This document shows, one piece after another, positions 7,888 to 16,025 of a DNA stretch of 64,000 nt. Where the stretch lies: positions 1 to 64,000 of the forward strand of contig NZ_BARF01000120.1 of NCBI RefSeq assembly GCF_000367365.1, written 5' to 3'. A program made the translations under genes and the position numbers. The DNA is from Streptomyces prunicolor NBRC 13075 (GTDB lineage: Bacteria > Actinomycetota > Actinomycetes > Streptomycetales > Streptomycetaceae). The notes under the pieces were generated by a model that saw only the letters and a program-made list of their open reading frames with translations, made no database searches and was not told the DNA's origin. Position 1 is the first letter of the stretch; every line of letters starts with the position of its first letter.

Positions 7888-9351
7888 ATGAGTTCTGTGT
7901 CAGCGGCGAATGAGCCGAAAACTCCCACGGCGTCATCACCGCAGGAATCGCAACTGCGAGGAAACCTCGGCACCGCCCATCTGCTCTTCACGGTGCTCGC
8001 CTTCAACGCTCCGCTCGCTGTCGTCGTCGGCTTTCTCCCGGTGGTCATCGGCTACGGAAACGGCCTCGGCGCACCCATGGCGTTCGTCGCCGCCGGGGCG
8101 ATCATCGCCCTTTTCGCCGCCGGATTCACCACCATGGCCCGGCACTTGCCGAACCCCGGGGGCTTCTACGCCTACATCACGGCAGGTCTCGGACGGGTCG
8201 TGGGTCTGGGGTCCTCGTTCGTCGCGCTGCTCTGCTACTACTTCATGGTCATCGGCAGCTACGCGTACGGCGGCCTCGTACTGGAATCACTCGTGCACGA
8301 CACCTATCACGGACCCGATATCAAGTGGTGGGTGTGGGTTCTCCTGTTGACGGCAATCGTCGGAATGCTGGGATACCTCAAGCTCGATCTCTCGGCGAAG
8401 ATTCTTTCCGCACTTCTGGTCTGTGAGATCGTCGTTGTCCTTGTGTACGACGCCTGTGTCGTGTTCCAGGGAGGCGCTTCCGGTCTCGGCGCCTCGTCGT
8501 TCACCCCGCACGCCATATTCTCCGGCTCGGTCGGCATCGCCCTCCTTTACGGCATCACATGCTTCGGCGGATTCGAGGCGACCACCATCTTCCGCGACGA
8601 AGTGCGAAATCCCGACCGCACCGTTCCCCGAGCGACGTATCTCGTCATCGGCCTCGTCACCGTCCTGTACGCGGGAGGCGCGTGGGTGATGATCCAGGCC
8701 GTGGGCGCCGACAAGGTCGTGGCCGCCACGGCCACCGACCCCACCGGATCGTTCATCTCAAGCCTTCAGACATACAGCGGCCGCGTCACCGTGGACCTCG
8801 TGACCGTGCTCCTCAACACGAGCATCTTCGCCGCACTGTTGTCGGCCCACAACATCACGTCGCGCTACATGTACAACCTCAGCGCCGACCGCATCCTGCA
8901 CCGCTCCCTCAGCCGGGTGCACAGCCGGCACGGTTCCCCGCACCGCGCGTCCCTCACCATGACGGCCCTGTCGCTGCTCGGGCTGGCCCCCTTCGTCGCC
9001 CTCGGTACCGACCCCTCGAAGCTGTACGCCGTACTGGTCGGGATCTTCGGCTACGCGCTCATCGTCCTGCTCCTGGTCACCGGCGTCGCCGTTCCCGTCT
9101 ACCTCAGGCGGAACCGGGTGGCCGGGGCGAATCCCTGGAACTCGGTCATCGCTCCCGCTCTCGCGCTCGCCGGCCTCGCCGTCTCCGTGGTCCTGGCGAC
9201 CCAGAACTTCAACCTGCTGATCAGCGGCTCGCAGACACTCGCCAACACGATGTTCGCGGTCATATATGGAATCTTCGTCGCGGGCATCGTCCTGGCGCTC
9301 GTCTACCGGAAGACGAAGCCCGAGGTGTACGCCCGCATCGGCCGGCAGTAG
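7888..9351 (+). CDS. APC superfamily amino acid/polyamine-type permease
   Basis: The 487-aa protein is an integral membrane protein with about 12 hydrophobic segments. Its N-terminal half has the APC signature region (LAFNAPLAVVVGFLPVVIGYGNG and NPGGFYAYITAGLGR). Substrates of the family are amino acids, amines and some carboxylates; none can be assigned here. The ATG at 7888 was preferred over a GTG at 7882 because of the GAGAGGG spacing. The gene faces the second TetR gene, with a perfect hairpin between them. It may import the substrate of the neighbouring monooxygenase/ligase pathway, but its promoter carries a different palindrome from the catabolic genes. Confidence 0.87.
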   Translation: MSSVSAANEPKTPTASSPQESQLRGNLGTAHLLFTVLAFNAPLAVVVGFLPVVIGYGNGLGAPMAFVAAGAIIALFAAGFTTMARHLPNPGGFYAYITAGLGRVVGLGSSFVALLCYYFMVIGSYAYGGLVLESLVHDTYHGPDIKWWVWVLLLTAIVGMLGYLKLDLSAKILSALLVCEIVVVLVYDACVVFQGGASGLGASSFTPHAIFSGSVGIALLYGITCFGGFEATTIFRDEVRNPDRTVPRATYLVIGLVTVLYAGGAWVMIQAVGADKVVAATATDPTGSFISSLQTYSGRVTVDLVTVLLNTSIFAALLSAHNITSRYMYNLSADRILHRSLSRVHSRHGSPHRASLTMTALSLLGLAPFVALGTDPSKLYAVLVGIFGYALIVLLLVTGVAVPVYLRRNRVAGANPWNSVIAPALALAGLAVSVVLATQNFNLLISGSQTLANTMFAVIYGIFVAGIVLALVYRKTKPEVYARIGRQ

Positions 9352-9362
9352 GCATGGACAAG

Positions 9363-9401
9363 GACGGTGTGTGTGCCGACGACAGCGGCACACACACCGT
9401 C
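9363..9401. terminator. Bidirectional hairpin terminator
   Basis: A perfect 16-bp inverted repeat (9363-9378 and 9386-9401, 7-nt loop) separates the convergent permease and TetR genes. It slightly overlaps the TetR stop codon. Confidence 0.85.
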
Positions 9402-10074
9402 ACGCGTCGGCGGTCGTCGCACCGTCCGACGACGACCAGCCGGTGAGCATGCGGATCGCGTAGTCGGCGTACGCGTACGCGATCCGCTCGGCGCCATGAG
9501 GCCCGTCCGGACGGAACCAGGCCGAGACCCCCATACCCATGTCGAGAATCGCGTACGAGGCGAGCCGGGGTTCCGCGACGGTGAAGTCGCCTTCGGCACA
9601 CCCCCGTTCGATGACGGTGCGCAGTCCCCGCTCATAGGTCCGGCGCAGCCTCAGCACCTGGTCGCGGTAGGGCTGTTCCAGGTTCTCGATCTCACGGTTG
9701 CCCACGAACGCCTGCTCGCGATGTGCCGCGTGATAGCGGACATGCGCCTCGACGATCCGTCGCAGCTGCAGGGGCACGTCGCCACCGGCGTCGAGCGCCG
9801 CCTGTTGATCGGCGATCAGTGCCCGCATCGTGTCGACCATGATCCCCCCGAGCAGTACCTGCTTCGAGGTCACGTGGCGGTACAGGCTCGGCCCGCGGAT
9901 ACCGATCGCCGCGCCGATGTCGGACATCGTCGTGGCACGGTAGCCCCGCTCGGCGAACAGTTTCAGCGCCGCCGCGGAGATCGTCCGCGCGTCGACGGTC
10001 TGTTGCCTCTCCGGCTGGCCGGCATCCCGTCCCGCCCAGCGCGACCCGTCTTCGTCATGCAGCGCCTCAGTCAT
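9400..10074 (-). CDS. TetR/AcrR family transcriptional regulator
   Basis: This 224-aa TetR protein has its helix-turn-helix at about residues 48-68 (TTMSDIGAAIGIRGPSLYRHV region) and a helical C-terminal domain resembling the KstR2/fatty-acid type repressors. It is divergent from the SDR gene at 10200, and the 125 bp between them hold a CTGATC-N4-GATCAG operator inside a promoter. This makes it the best candidate for the regulator that binds the four CTGATC sites of the left module. The first TetR (154-762) is the alternative. The N-terminal 25 residues are non-conserved, so a start further in is possible. Confidence 0.88.
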   Translation of the reverse strand: MTEALHDEDGSRWAGRDAGQPERQQTVDARTISAAALKLFAERGYRATTMSDIGAAIGIRGPSLYRHVTSKQVLLGGIMVDTMRALIADQQAALDAGGDVPLQLRRIVEAHVRYHAAHREQAFVGNREIENLEQPYRDQVLRLRRTYERGLRTVIERGCAEGDFTVAEPRLASYAILDMGMGVSAWFRPDGPHGAERIAYAYADYAIRMLTGWSSSDGATTADA

Positions 10075-10135
10075 GAGTCGAGGGTATCCGCTACTGATCG
10101 TTAGCTCCCGTGGTGTGGCTTATCACTCAGGCCCC

Positions 10136-10165
10136 TTGACAGCTTCCTGATCAAACGATCAGGAT
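10136..10165 (+). promoter_or_regulatory. SDR-operon promoter with operator in the spacer
   Basis: A -35 TTGACA at 10136-10141 and a -10 CAGGAT at 10160-10165 are 18 bp apart. The spacer and -10 are covered by CCTGATC-AAAC-GATCAGG at 10146-10163, which would block RNA polymerase when bound. A lone half-site CTGATCGTTAG lies upstream at 10094-10104. Confidence 0.7.
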
Positions 10166-10199
10166 CCGAGCTGACGACCATTAGCTTAGAAGGAGGGCC

Positions 10200-10940
10200 A
10201 TGGCAGTCCGGCGTACCGCGCTCGTCACCGGCGCATCCCGCGGAATCGGCAGAGCCATCGCGGAGCGGCTCGCGGAAGAGGGATTCGATCTCACCCTGTC
10301 CGCGCGCGCCGACGGGCCGCTCAAGGACACCGCCGACCAACTGCGCGTCCATGGGGGCCGGGTGGAGACCGCGTCCGCGGACATGGCGGACCCGGAGCAG
10401 GTCGAGGCTCTGGCCGACACGCATCTCCAACTGCACGGCGGCATCGACGTCTTGGTGCTGGCCGCGGGTATGGGAACGGGCGGGGAACTGGCCGCCTACC
10501 CCCTCCACAAGCTCGACACCATGATGGCCGTGAACCTCAGGAGTACCTTCCAGCTCACCCAGCGGCTCCTGCCCGCGCTTCGTACGGCCGGTGCCGCGCC
10601 GTCCGGGCCGGGGGCGAAGATCATTGCCATCGCGTCCATCACGGGAGTCGTGAGCGAGCCGGGCCTTGCGGCGTACGGCGCCACCAAGGCGGCCCTGATC
10701 TCCCTCTGCGAATCGATCACGACCGCCGAGGGTGCCCGGGGCGTGAACGCGACGGCCCTGTCACCTGGATACGTCGACACCGACATGGCGGCCTGGGTGC
10801 ACGACCGCGTCGACCCCGCCACGATGATCCAGGTCTCGGACATCGCGGAACTCACCGTGGCGCTGTGCCGCCTGTCGCGGTATGCCGCGGTGCCCAACAT
10901 CGTGGTCACCCGGCCTGGAGAAACACTGTGGCGTGCATGA
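10200..10940 (+). CDS. Short-chain dehydrogenase/reductase
   Basis: The 246-aa SDR has the TGASRGIG cofactor motif at residues 10-17, the catalytic serine in the IASITG segment and the YGATK motif with Tyr at about 159 and Lys at 163. It should oxidise or reduce a hydroxyl/keto group with NAD(P). The start is fixed by AAGGAGGG just upstream. It leads an apparent three-gene run with the acyl-CoA dehydrogenase and kinase-like gene. By analogy with the SDR of levulinate catabolism it could interconvert 4-oxo- and 4-hydroxyacyl-CoA. That is inference from neighbours. Confidence 0.88.
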   Translation: MAVRRTALVTGASRGIGRAIAERLAEEGFDLTLSARADGPLKDTADQLRVHGGRVETASADMADPEQVEALADTHLQLHGGIDVLVLAAGMGTGGELAAYPLHKLDTMMAVNLRSTFQLTQRLLPALRTAGAAPSGPGAKIIAIASITGVVSEPGLAAYGATKAALISLCESITTAEGARGVNATALSPGYVDTDMAAWVHDRVDPATMIQVSDIAELTVALCRLSRYAAVPNIVVTRPGETLWRA

Positions 10941-11011
10941 CCGCCGCCGGGGGAACCGGGGCCGGACACGGCCCGGGCAACGACATGACGAGCCGGACGG
11001 AGTCACCGTAG

Positions 11012-12211
11012 ATGTCCTTCGATTTCTCTCTTGCGCCCAGAGTGGTGGAGTGGCGCGACAGGATCGCCGAGTTCGTGACGGACGTGGTCGTCCCGCGCGA
11101 GCAGGAGGCGTTCGCGAACGGCCTTGACGACGGTCTGCGCCGCGAGTTGCAGCAGGCGGCGAAGACCGCCGGGATCTGGGCGCCGCAGGCACCGGCGGAC
11201 CTCGGCGGTGGCGGCTTCCGCTTCGACGAGGCGGCGGTCCTCCTGGAGGAGGCCGGCACCAGTCTGCTCGGCCCGCTGGCCCTCAACTGCGCGGCCCCGG
11301 ACGAGGGCAACATCCACCTGCTCGATGTGGTGGCCACACCCGCTCAGCGGGAGAAGTACCTCGTCCCCCTCGTCAACGGTGACATCCGCTCCTGCTTCGC
11401 GATGACCGAGCCGCCGCCCGGAGCGGGCTCCGACCCGTCCGCCGTACGCACCTTGGCGACGAAGGTCCCCGGCGGCTGGAGTATCTCGGGTGAGAAACAC
11501 CTGATCACGGGAGCCGAGGGGGCCGCGTTCACGATCGTCATGGCGCGCGACGGCGAGAGCGGCGGAGCCACCATGCTGCTGGTCGACACCGACACTCCCG
11601 GTTTCGCAGTGAAGGAACACGCCCGCACCATCGACTCGACCATGGTCGGCGGCCACTGCCGGGTGCTGTTCGAGGACGTGTTCGTGCCGGACGACGCCGT
11701 GCTCGGCGAAGCCGGGCTGGGCTTCCGGTACGTACAGGTCAGGCTGGCGCCCGCCCGTCTCACCCACTGCATGCGGTGGCTCGGCGCCGCCCGGCGCGCC
11801 CACGAGATCGCTCTTTCGCGTGCGGTCGACCGGGAGTTGTTCGGGCAGCGGCTTGCCGATCTCGGGATGGCACAGCAGATGATCGCCGACAACGAGATCG
11901 ACCTGGTCGCTGCCCGGGCGCTGCTGTGGCAGGCCTGTTGGGAGGTAGCCGAGGGCGGTAAGGGCACCGAGTCGTCGTCGCGCGCCAAGGTCTTCATCAG
12001 CGAGGCCGTCGGAAGGGTCGTCGACCGCTCGGTGCAACTGGCCGGAGGACTGGGCACCAGCGAGGACCTGGTCATCGGGCGTATCTACGCCGACATCCGC
12101 GCCTTCCGTATCTACGACGGAGCCTCGGAGGCACACCGAATGTCGATCGCCAAGCGGGCCGCACGCCGTGCCGGCACAACCGCCGTACAGGAAAGCGGAG
12201 TTCAGTCATGA
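11012..12211 (+). CDS. Acyl-CoA dehydrogenase family flavoprotein
   Basis: The 399-aa protein has the acyl-CoA dehydrogenase fold: an N-terminal helical domain, a beta domain (CFAMTEPPPGAGSDPS segment) and a C-terminal helical domain ending ...IYDGASEAHRMSIAKRAA. Members normally use FAD to form a 2,3-double bond in acyl-CoA. Its stop codon overlaps the start of the kinase-like gene (ATGA), so the two are translationally coupled. This pairing matches the ACAD10/ACAD11 fusion of animals and the LvaA/LvaC genes of Pseudomonas, where 4-phosphoacyl-CoA is converted to enoyl-CoA. A dedicated role of that kind is inferred. Confidence 0.88.
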   Translation: MSFDFSLAPRVVEWRDRIAEFVTDVVVPREQEAFANGLDDGLRRELQQAAKTAGIWAPQAPADLGGGGFRFDEAAVLLEEAGTSLLGPLALNCAAPDEGNIHLLDVVATPAQREKYLVPLVNGDIRSCFAMTEPPPGAGSDPSAVRTLATKVPGGWSISGEKHLITGAEGAAFTIVMARDGESGGATMLLVDTDTPGFAVKEHARTIDSTMVGGHCRVLFEDVFVPDDAVLGEAGLGFRYVQVRLAPARLTHCMRWLGAARRAHEIALSRAVDRELFGQRLADLGMAQQMIADNEIDLVAARALLWQACWEVAEGGKGTESSSRAKVFISEAVGRVVDRSVQLAGGLGTSEDLVIGRIYADIRAFRIYDGASEAHRMSIAKRAARRAGTTAVQESGVQS

Positions 12212-13257
12212 GCACCGATCTGCCCGGTCTGCCGGCCGTGGACATCGAGAAGTGGCTGCGGGAAACGCTGCCCGATCTGCTGGACGAGGGTCCTTGGCAG
12301 GCCGAGCTGATTTCCGGCGGGCTGTCGAACATCACCTACCGGCTGCGGCTCCCGCACGGAACCGTCATCCTCCGACGACCGCCCCTCGGTGAAGTGCTCC
12401 CGAGTGCGCACGACATGAAGCGTGAGTACCGCGTCCAGACCGCGCTCGCGGGAACCGACGTGCCCGTGCCCCGGACACTCGCGCTCTGCACGGACCCCGA
12501 TGTCCTCGGCTGCCCCTTCTACGTCATGGCCGAGGTACCCGGCTTGGTCATACGCACGGCAGAGGACTCCGTCGGGCTCAGCCCCGAGGCACGCTCGGCG
12601 CTGACCGACGGTCTGGTGAACACCCTCGCAGACCTGCACAGCATCGCCCCAGAGAGCGTCGGTCTGGCGGACTTCGGACGGCCACACGGCTACTGCGCAC
12701 GCCAGGTGTCCCGGTGGGGCGAGCAGTGGCGCCGCTCGCACACGCGCAGGCTCCCGGACATGGACGTACTCCTGAACCGACTCGCCGACCATGTACCGGA
12801 GAACTCCGACGCCTCGATCGTGCACGGCGACTACCGCCTCGACAACACCATCGTCGACCTCGATGGGCCGCCCCGGATCGCCGGTGTCCTCGACTGGGAA
12901 CTCTCCACGCTGGGCGACCCGTTGGCCGATCTGGCCATGACGCTGACGTACTGGCACGACCAGGACGACAAGGACCGCGAGCTGATTCCCGTCGCGGTGG
13001 GTGTCACCACGCAGCAGGGCTTCCCCGCCAGCTATGAAGTGGCCGAGAAGTACGCCTGGTTGACCGGCCGGGACCTGAGCCTCCTGCCGTTCTACATGGC
13101 CTTCTCCGCCATGAAGCTCGCCGTGATCCTCGAAGGCGTCCACGCCCGGTACCTCGGCGGCCAGACAGTGAGCGACGGCTACGAAGGTGCCGGTGCGGCG
13201 GTCCCGGTCTTGGTTTCGAAGGCTCTCCGCGAACTCCGCGTGCTGGGACGGGCGTAG
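12208..13257 (+). CDS. APH-like acyl-CoA kinase (ACAD10/11 or LvaA type)
   Basis: The 349-aa protein belongs to the aminoglycoside phosphotransferase/choline kinase fold, in the branch found with acyl-CoA dehydrogenases. The catalytic loop HGDYRLDN is at residues 206-213 and the metal-binding DWE at 229-231. The N-lobe has the GGLSNITYRL glycine-rich strand. Known members phosphorylate the 4-hydroxyl of hydroxyacyl-CoA. The start overlaps the preceding stop by 4 bp. A CoA ligase, an SDR and an acyl-CoA dehydrogenase are all nearby, so a 4-hydroxyacyl-CoA pathway is likely. An antibiotic resistance role is unlikely given this subfamily and context. Confidence 0.85.
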   Translation: MSTDLPGLPAVDIEKWLRETLPDLLDEGPWQAELISGGLSNITYRLRLPHGTVILRRPPLGEVLPSAHDMKREYRVQTALAGTDVPVPRTLALCTDPDVLGCPFYVMAEVPGLVIRTAEDSVGLSPEARSALTDGLVNTLADLHSIAPESVGLADFGRPHGYCARQVSRWGEQWRRSHTRRLPDMDVLLNRLADHVPENSDASIVHGDYRLDNTIVDLDGPPRIAGVLDWELSTLGDPLADLAMTLTYWHDQDDKDRELIPVAVGVTTQQGFPASYEVAEKYAWLTGRDLSLLPFYMAFSAMKLAVILEGVHARYLGGQTVSDGYEGAGAAVPVLVSKALRELRVLGRA

Positions 13258-13342
13258 GCGGCGCTACGGCTGCGGGGCAGGAGCTTCAGGACGCGTCTGC
13301 CCGCGACACGACACTTCTGAGCACTGTCCCATCAGGGGTTCA

Positions 13343-13398
13343 TTGACGCGACAGCAAGCCCCCACCTAGATTTGCGTCGATACATTGATGTCCATCAA
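13343..13398 (+). promoter_or_regulatory. Promoter and palindrome upstream of the EthD-like gene
   Basis: A -35 TTGACG (13343-13348) and -10 TAGATT (13367-13372) are 18 bp apart. The palindrome TTGATG-TC-CATCAA at 13385-13398 lies just past the predicted start site, before the gene at 13410. It is unlike the other operators in the window. Confidence 0.5.
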
Positions 13399-13409
13399 AG
13401 GATGCGACG

Positions 13410-13739
13410 ATGACACGCAAAGCCATCCTCCTCGTCCACACCAACGCCGCCGGCCCCGAACACGAGGCCGCGTTCGATATCTGGTATGAGCAGGTGCACA
13501 TCCCGCAGTTGCTGGAACGCGTACCCGGCATTGTGAGCGCCACCCGCTTCACGGCGTCCCCGGCCGGTCCGCCCGCCGAGTACCGTCACCTGGCCCTGTA
13601 CGAGATCGAGGCCGAGGACCCGGGCGCGGTGCTGGGCGCCATCGGGGAGGCGGCGGCGGCCGGTAAGCTCGACATGTCGCCGGCGATGGACAGCCGACCT
13701 CCGGTGATGACCTTGTACGAGCCGGCGCGGAGCGCCTGA
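13410..13739 (+). CDS. Small EthD/dimeric alpha-beta barrel protein
   Basis: This 109-aa protein fits the EthD-like ferredoxin-fold dimer family: it opens with the strand KAILLVHTNA, has the conserved DIWYEQVHIPQLLERVPG helix with its histidine, and ends with strands LALYEIE and PVMTLYEP. Family members accompany oxygenases and ring-cleavage enzymes, and several act as small isomerases, cyclases or monooxygenases. No specific reaction can be given. It has its own promoter with a TTGATG-type palindrome and is followed 92 bp later by a crotonase. Confidence 0.72.
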   Translation: MTRKAILLVHTNAAGPEHEAAFDIWYEQVHIPQLLERVPGIVSATRFTASPAGPPAEYRHLALYEIEAEDPGAVLGAIGEAAAAGKLDMSPAMDSRPPVMTLYEPARSA

Positions 13740-13831
13740 GCGGGGGCGGCACCGATCCGGGCCGGTCGGCCCGCCGCCCCGGGTCGGCAAAGCGTCCACC
13801 TGCGGGGCAACCGCGAGAAAGAAGAGTCGAG

Positions 13832-14623
13832 ATGAGCTCGGACGACGCCGTGCTTCTGGAAGAGCCGGCGCCGGGTGTACGGCTGATCACGCTCAACCGC
13901 CCGGACGTGCGCAACGCCATGACCGCCGAGGTGACCGCCGCCTGGTCGGACGCGCTGGCCGTGGTCACCGAGGACGATGACGTGCGGGTGCTCGTGGTCA
14001 CCGGGGCCGGGAGTTCGTTCTGCTCGGGCGCCGACCTCTCCTGGCTCGACCAGGGATCGGCGCGGGACAACACGCCGGACCGGATGAGGCAGCGGATGCT
14101 GCCGTTCTACCGGACCTGGCTCGCGCCCAGGGAGCTGCCCTTCCCCGTGATCGCCGCGGTCAACGGACCCGTCGTCGGGGCGGGGCTGTGCCTGGCCCTG
14201 GCGTGCGACCTGCGGTACGCGAGTACCTCCGCCAGGTTCAGCACTCCGTTCGTCTACCTGGGAACCCATGGCGGTATGGCCGCGACCTGGCTGCTCCAGG
14301 AGGCGGTCGGCGTGCCACGCGCACGGGACCTCCTCTACACGGGGCGCGAATTGCGGGCCGACGAGGCCGCCGCATGGGGGCTGGTGACCGAAGTGGCGGG
14401 CGACGCCCTGGACCGCTCTCTTGAGGTGGCCCGGCGTATCGCGAGCGCCGCGCCGATCGCGACCCGGCTGACGAAGGCCGGGCTTGAGCAGTCGGCCAAC
14501 GGGCTTGCCGCGTCGCTTCAGTGGGAGGCGCTGGCCCAGCCGGTGACGATGGCGACCTCGGACATCCACGAGGGGATCCGGGCCAAGAGGGAGCACCGCA
14601 GTCCGCTGTTCATGGGCGACTGA
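13832..14623 (+). CDS. Enoyl-CoA hydratase/isomerase (crotonase) family, non-canonical active site
   Basis: The 263-aa crotonase has the oxyanion-hole segments (GAGSSFCSGADLSWL and NGPVVGAGL). Aligned with rat mitochondrial hydratase, both catalytic glutamates are replaced: the GGGxELA glutamate by Cys (GAGLCLALACD) and the QPE glutamate by Phe (STPFVYLG). Simple syn-hydration is therefore doubtful. Other crotonase reactions (isomerase, hydrolase, C-C lyase) or a changed mechanism are possible. It is convergent with the TesB-like gene. The ribosome binding site is a weak GAAAGAAG. Confidence 0.85.
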   Translation: MSSDDAVLLEEPAPGVRLITLNRPDVRNAMTAEVTAAWSDALAVVTEDDDVRVLVVTGAGSSFCSGADLSWLDQGSARDNTPDRMRQRMLPFYRTWLAPRELPFPVIAAVNGPVVGAGLCLALACDLRYASTSARFSTPFVYLGTHGGMAATWLLQEAVGVPRARDLLYTGRELRADEAAAWGLVTEVAGDALDRSLEVARRIASAAPIATRLTKAGLEQSANGLAASLQWEALAQPVTMATSDIHEGIRAKREHRSPLFMGD

Positions 14624-14660
14624 GGTGCCCGCTCCGGCCGCCCGGGACGCGGGCCGGGGC

Positions 14661-15602
14661 CTACCGCGCCGACTGTGGACCGACGCGGATCAGCCCTTCC
14701 TGCGCGACCGTCGCGACAAGGGTGCCACGGCGGTCGAACACCGTACTGCGGCACAGTGCCCGGCCGCCGCCGGCCCATGACCCCTCCTGCGCGCAGAAGA
14801 ACCAGTCGTCGCCGCGGAAGGCGCGGTCGTGGAACCACACGGCGTGGTCCAGGCTCACCGCCAGCATCCCCGGCGTACCCATCCGCAGACCGTGCGGAGG
14901 CAGGGCCGCGGCGAGGAGGAACAGGTCCGACACCAGGGCGAGGGTGCAGGCGTGCAGGAGGGGGTCGGCACCCAGGGGTTCGCGTGCCCGGAACCACACG
15001 CCGTGGCGTGGCGGAGCGGTGGTACCGGCGGCCACTCCCGGCGGGGCGCCGACGAAACGCATGTCGAACGGGAACCGGGCTCGGACACCTCGGTACCACT
15101 CCCGCCCCCGCGCGTCCGGGAGTGACTCCTCCGGAGTGGGCAGCGACTCCGGGTCGGGTACGTCGAGCACCGCCGTCTGGTGGGTGAGCCCTGGCTCCGG
15201 CCGGTGGAACGAGGCGGTGAGCTGGAGCAGTTCCGTCCCCTGCTGGACGGCGGCAACCCGGCGGGTGGCGAACGTGGTGCCGTTCCGCACGATCTCCACC
15301 CGGTATTCGACCGCGCCCGAGGTCTCTCCGGAGCGCAGGAAGTGGGCATGCAGACTGTTCGCCCTGAACCCCTCCGGGACCGTTCGTCCCGCCGCGCAGA
15401 GTGCCTGTGCCACGGCCTGGCCGCCGAACAGCCGCGCTGTGCCGATGTTCGCGCCGACGGTGCGGAAGCCGGACGGCGACCATCGGTGCAGGTCGAACAG
15501 GCCGTCCAGGTCGGGCGGGTGACCCTCGGCCTGTTCCGCCCGGCGATCTGACGGGGCGTGGTCCATCCCCGCCGACTGTGCGGCGGATCCGGTCTCCTTC
15601 AC
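14661..15602 (-). CDS. Acyl-CoA thioesterase, TesB family
   Basis: The 313-aa protein is a double-hotdog acyl-CoA thioesterase. The first hotdog holds TVGANIGTARLFGGQAVAQAL and the second holds VSLDHAVWFHDRAFRGDDW with the conserved Asp of the TesB catalytic network. It releases free acid and CoA from acyl-CoA, often as a safety valve. The GTG at 15602 was chosen because GAGGAG precedes it by 6 nt; the frame is open to 15719. Degenerate TACNGTA-like heptamers lie 90-110 bp upstream, so it may belong to the central regulon. Confidence 0.88.
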   Translation of the reverse strand: MKETGSAAQSAGMDHAPSDRRAEQAEGHPPDLDGLFDLHRWSPSGFRTVGANIGTARLFGGQAVAQALCAAGRTVPEGFRANSLHAHFLRSGETSGAVEYRVEIVRNGTTFATRRVAAVQQGTELLQLTASFHRPEPGLTHQTAVLDVPDPESLPTPEESLPDARGREWYRGVRARFPFDMRFVGAPPGVAAGTTAPPRHGVWFRAREPLGADPLLHACTLALVSDLFLLAAALPPHGLRMGTPGMLAVSLDHAVWFHDRAFRGDDWFFCAQEGSWAGGGRALCRSTVFDRRGTLVATVAQEGLIRVGPQSAR

Positions 15603-15692
15603 AGGAACTCCTCTCCGGTCGTCCGTACGCCACGGCCGCACCGACTGGCCCTCCGGCAGACCGCGAGCCGGGACCCGCTGATTCGTCGGAGT

Positions 15693-15711
15693 TATCGGAC
15701 GCCTTGCGGTA
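15693..15711. promoter_or_regulatory. Weak TACNGTA-type heptamer pair
   Basis: TATCGGA at 15693-15699 and TGCGGTA at 15705-15711 are 12 bp apart. They are degenerate relatives of the TACNGTA boxes found at stronger sites further right. Confidence 0.35.
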
Positions 15712-15774
15712 ATGCGCACGACACTAGCGTGCGCGGCTTCCGTGGGCTAATACTGTGCCCACCGACGCAAATGC

Positions 15775-15794
15775 ATCGAAGTATCGAAATGATG
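15775..15794. promoter_or_regulatory. Putative ArsR operator upstream of the MFS gene
   Basis: ATCGAAGTATCGAAATGATG shares GAAGTATCGAA and flanks with the site at 19309-19327, which lies between the ArsR and aldehyde dehydrogenase genes. Confidence 0.6.
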
Positions 15795-16025
15795 TAGGGA
15801 TGCCCGATCCCTCTCTGTGCCGCATCCCTGCACGGAGCCGGTGATCTCACCGAACACGCGGCGCCGGACGAGCTCGTCCTCGCCCTCCGGGCGCGCGTCC
15901 TCCCCTGCCGGGCCGTCGCACCGCAGCACACCCCGCTCCGAACACCCCGCGGCCGATCCTCCTTGCCCGTCCGGGGCTCGGCCTGCCGGTTCCCGTCCGC
16001 ACCGCATGTACTCAAAGGAGAGGCC

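Larger units (their letters stand above)
15603..16025. other. Divergent intergenic region, thioesterase and MFS transporter
   Basis: This 423-bp gap carries the weak 12-bp-spaced heptamers at 15693-15711 and the ArsR-type box at 15775-15794. I see no gene or other element in it. Confidence 0.6.

Noticed and set aside
12208..13257. Aminoglycoside resistance kinase.
   Set aside because: The APH fold is present, but translational coupling to an acyl-CoA dehydrogenase and the CoA gene context fit the ACAD10/11-LvaA branch better.
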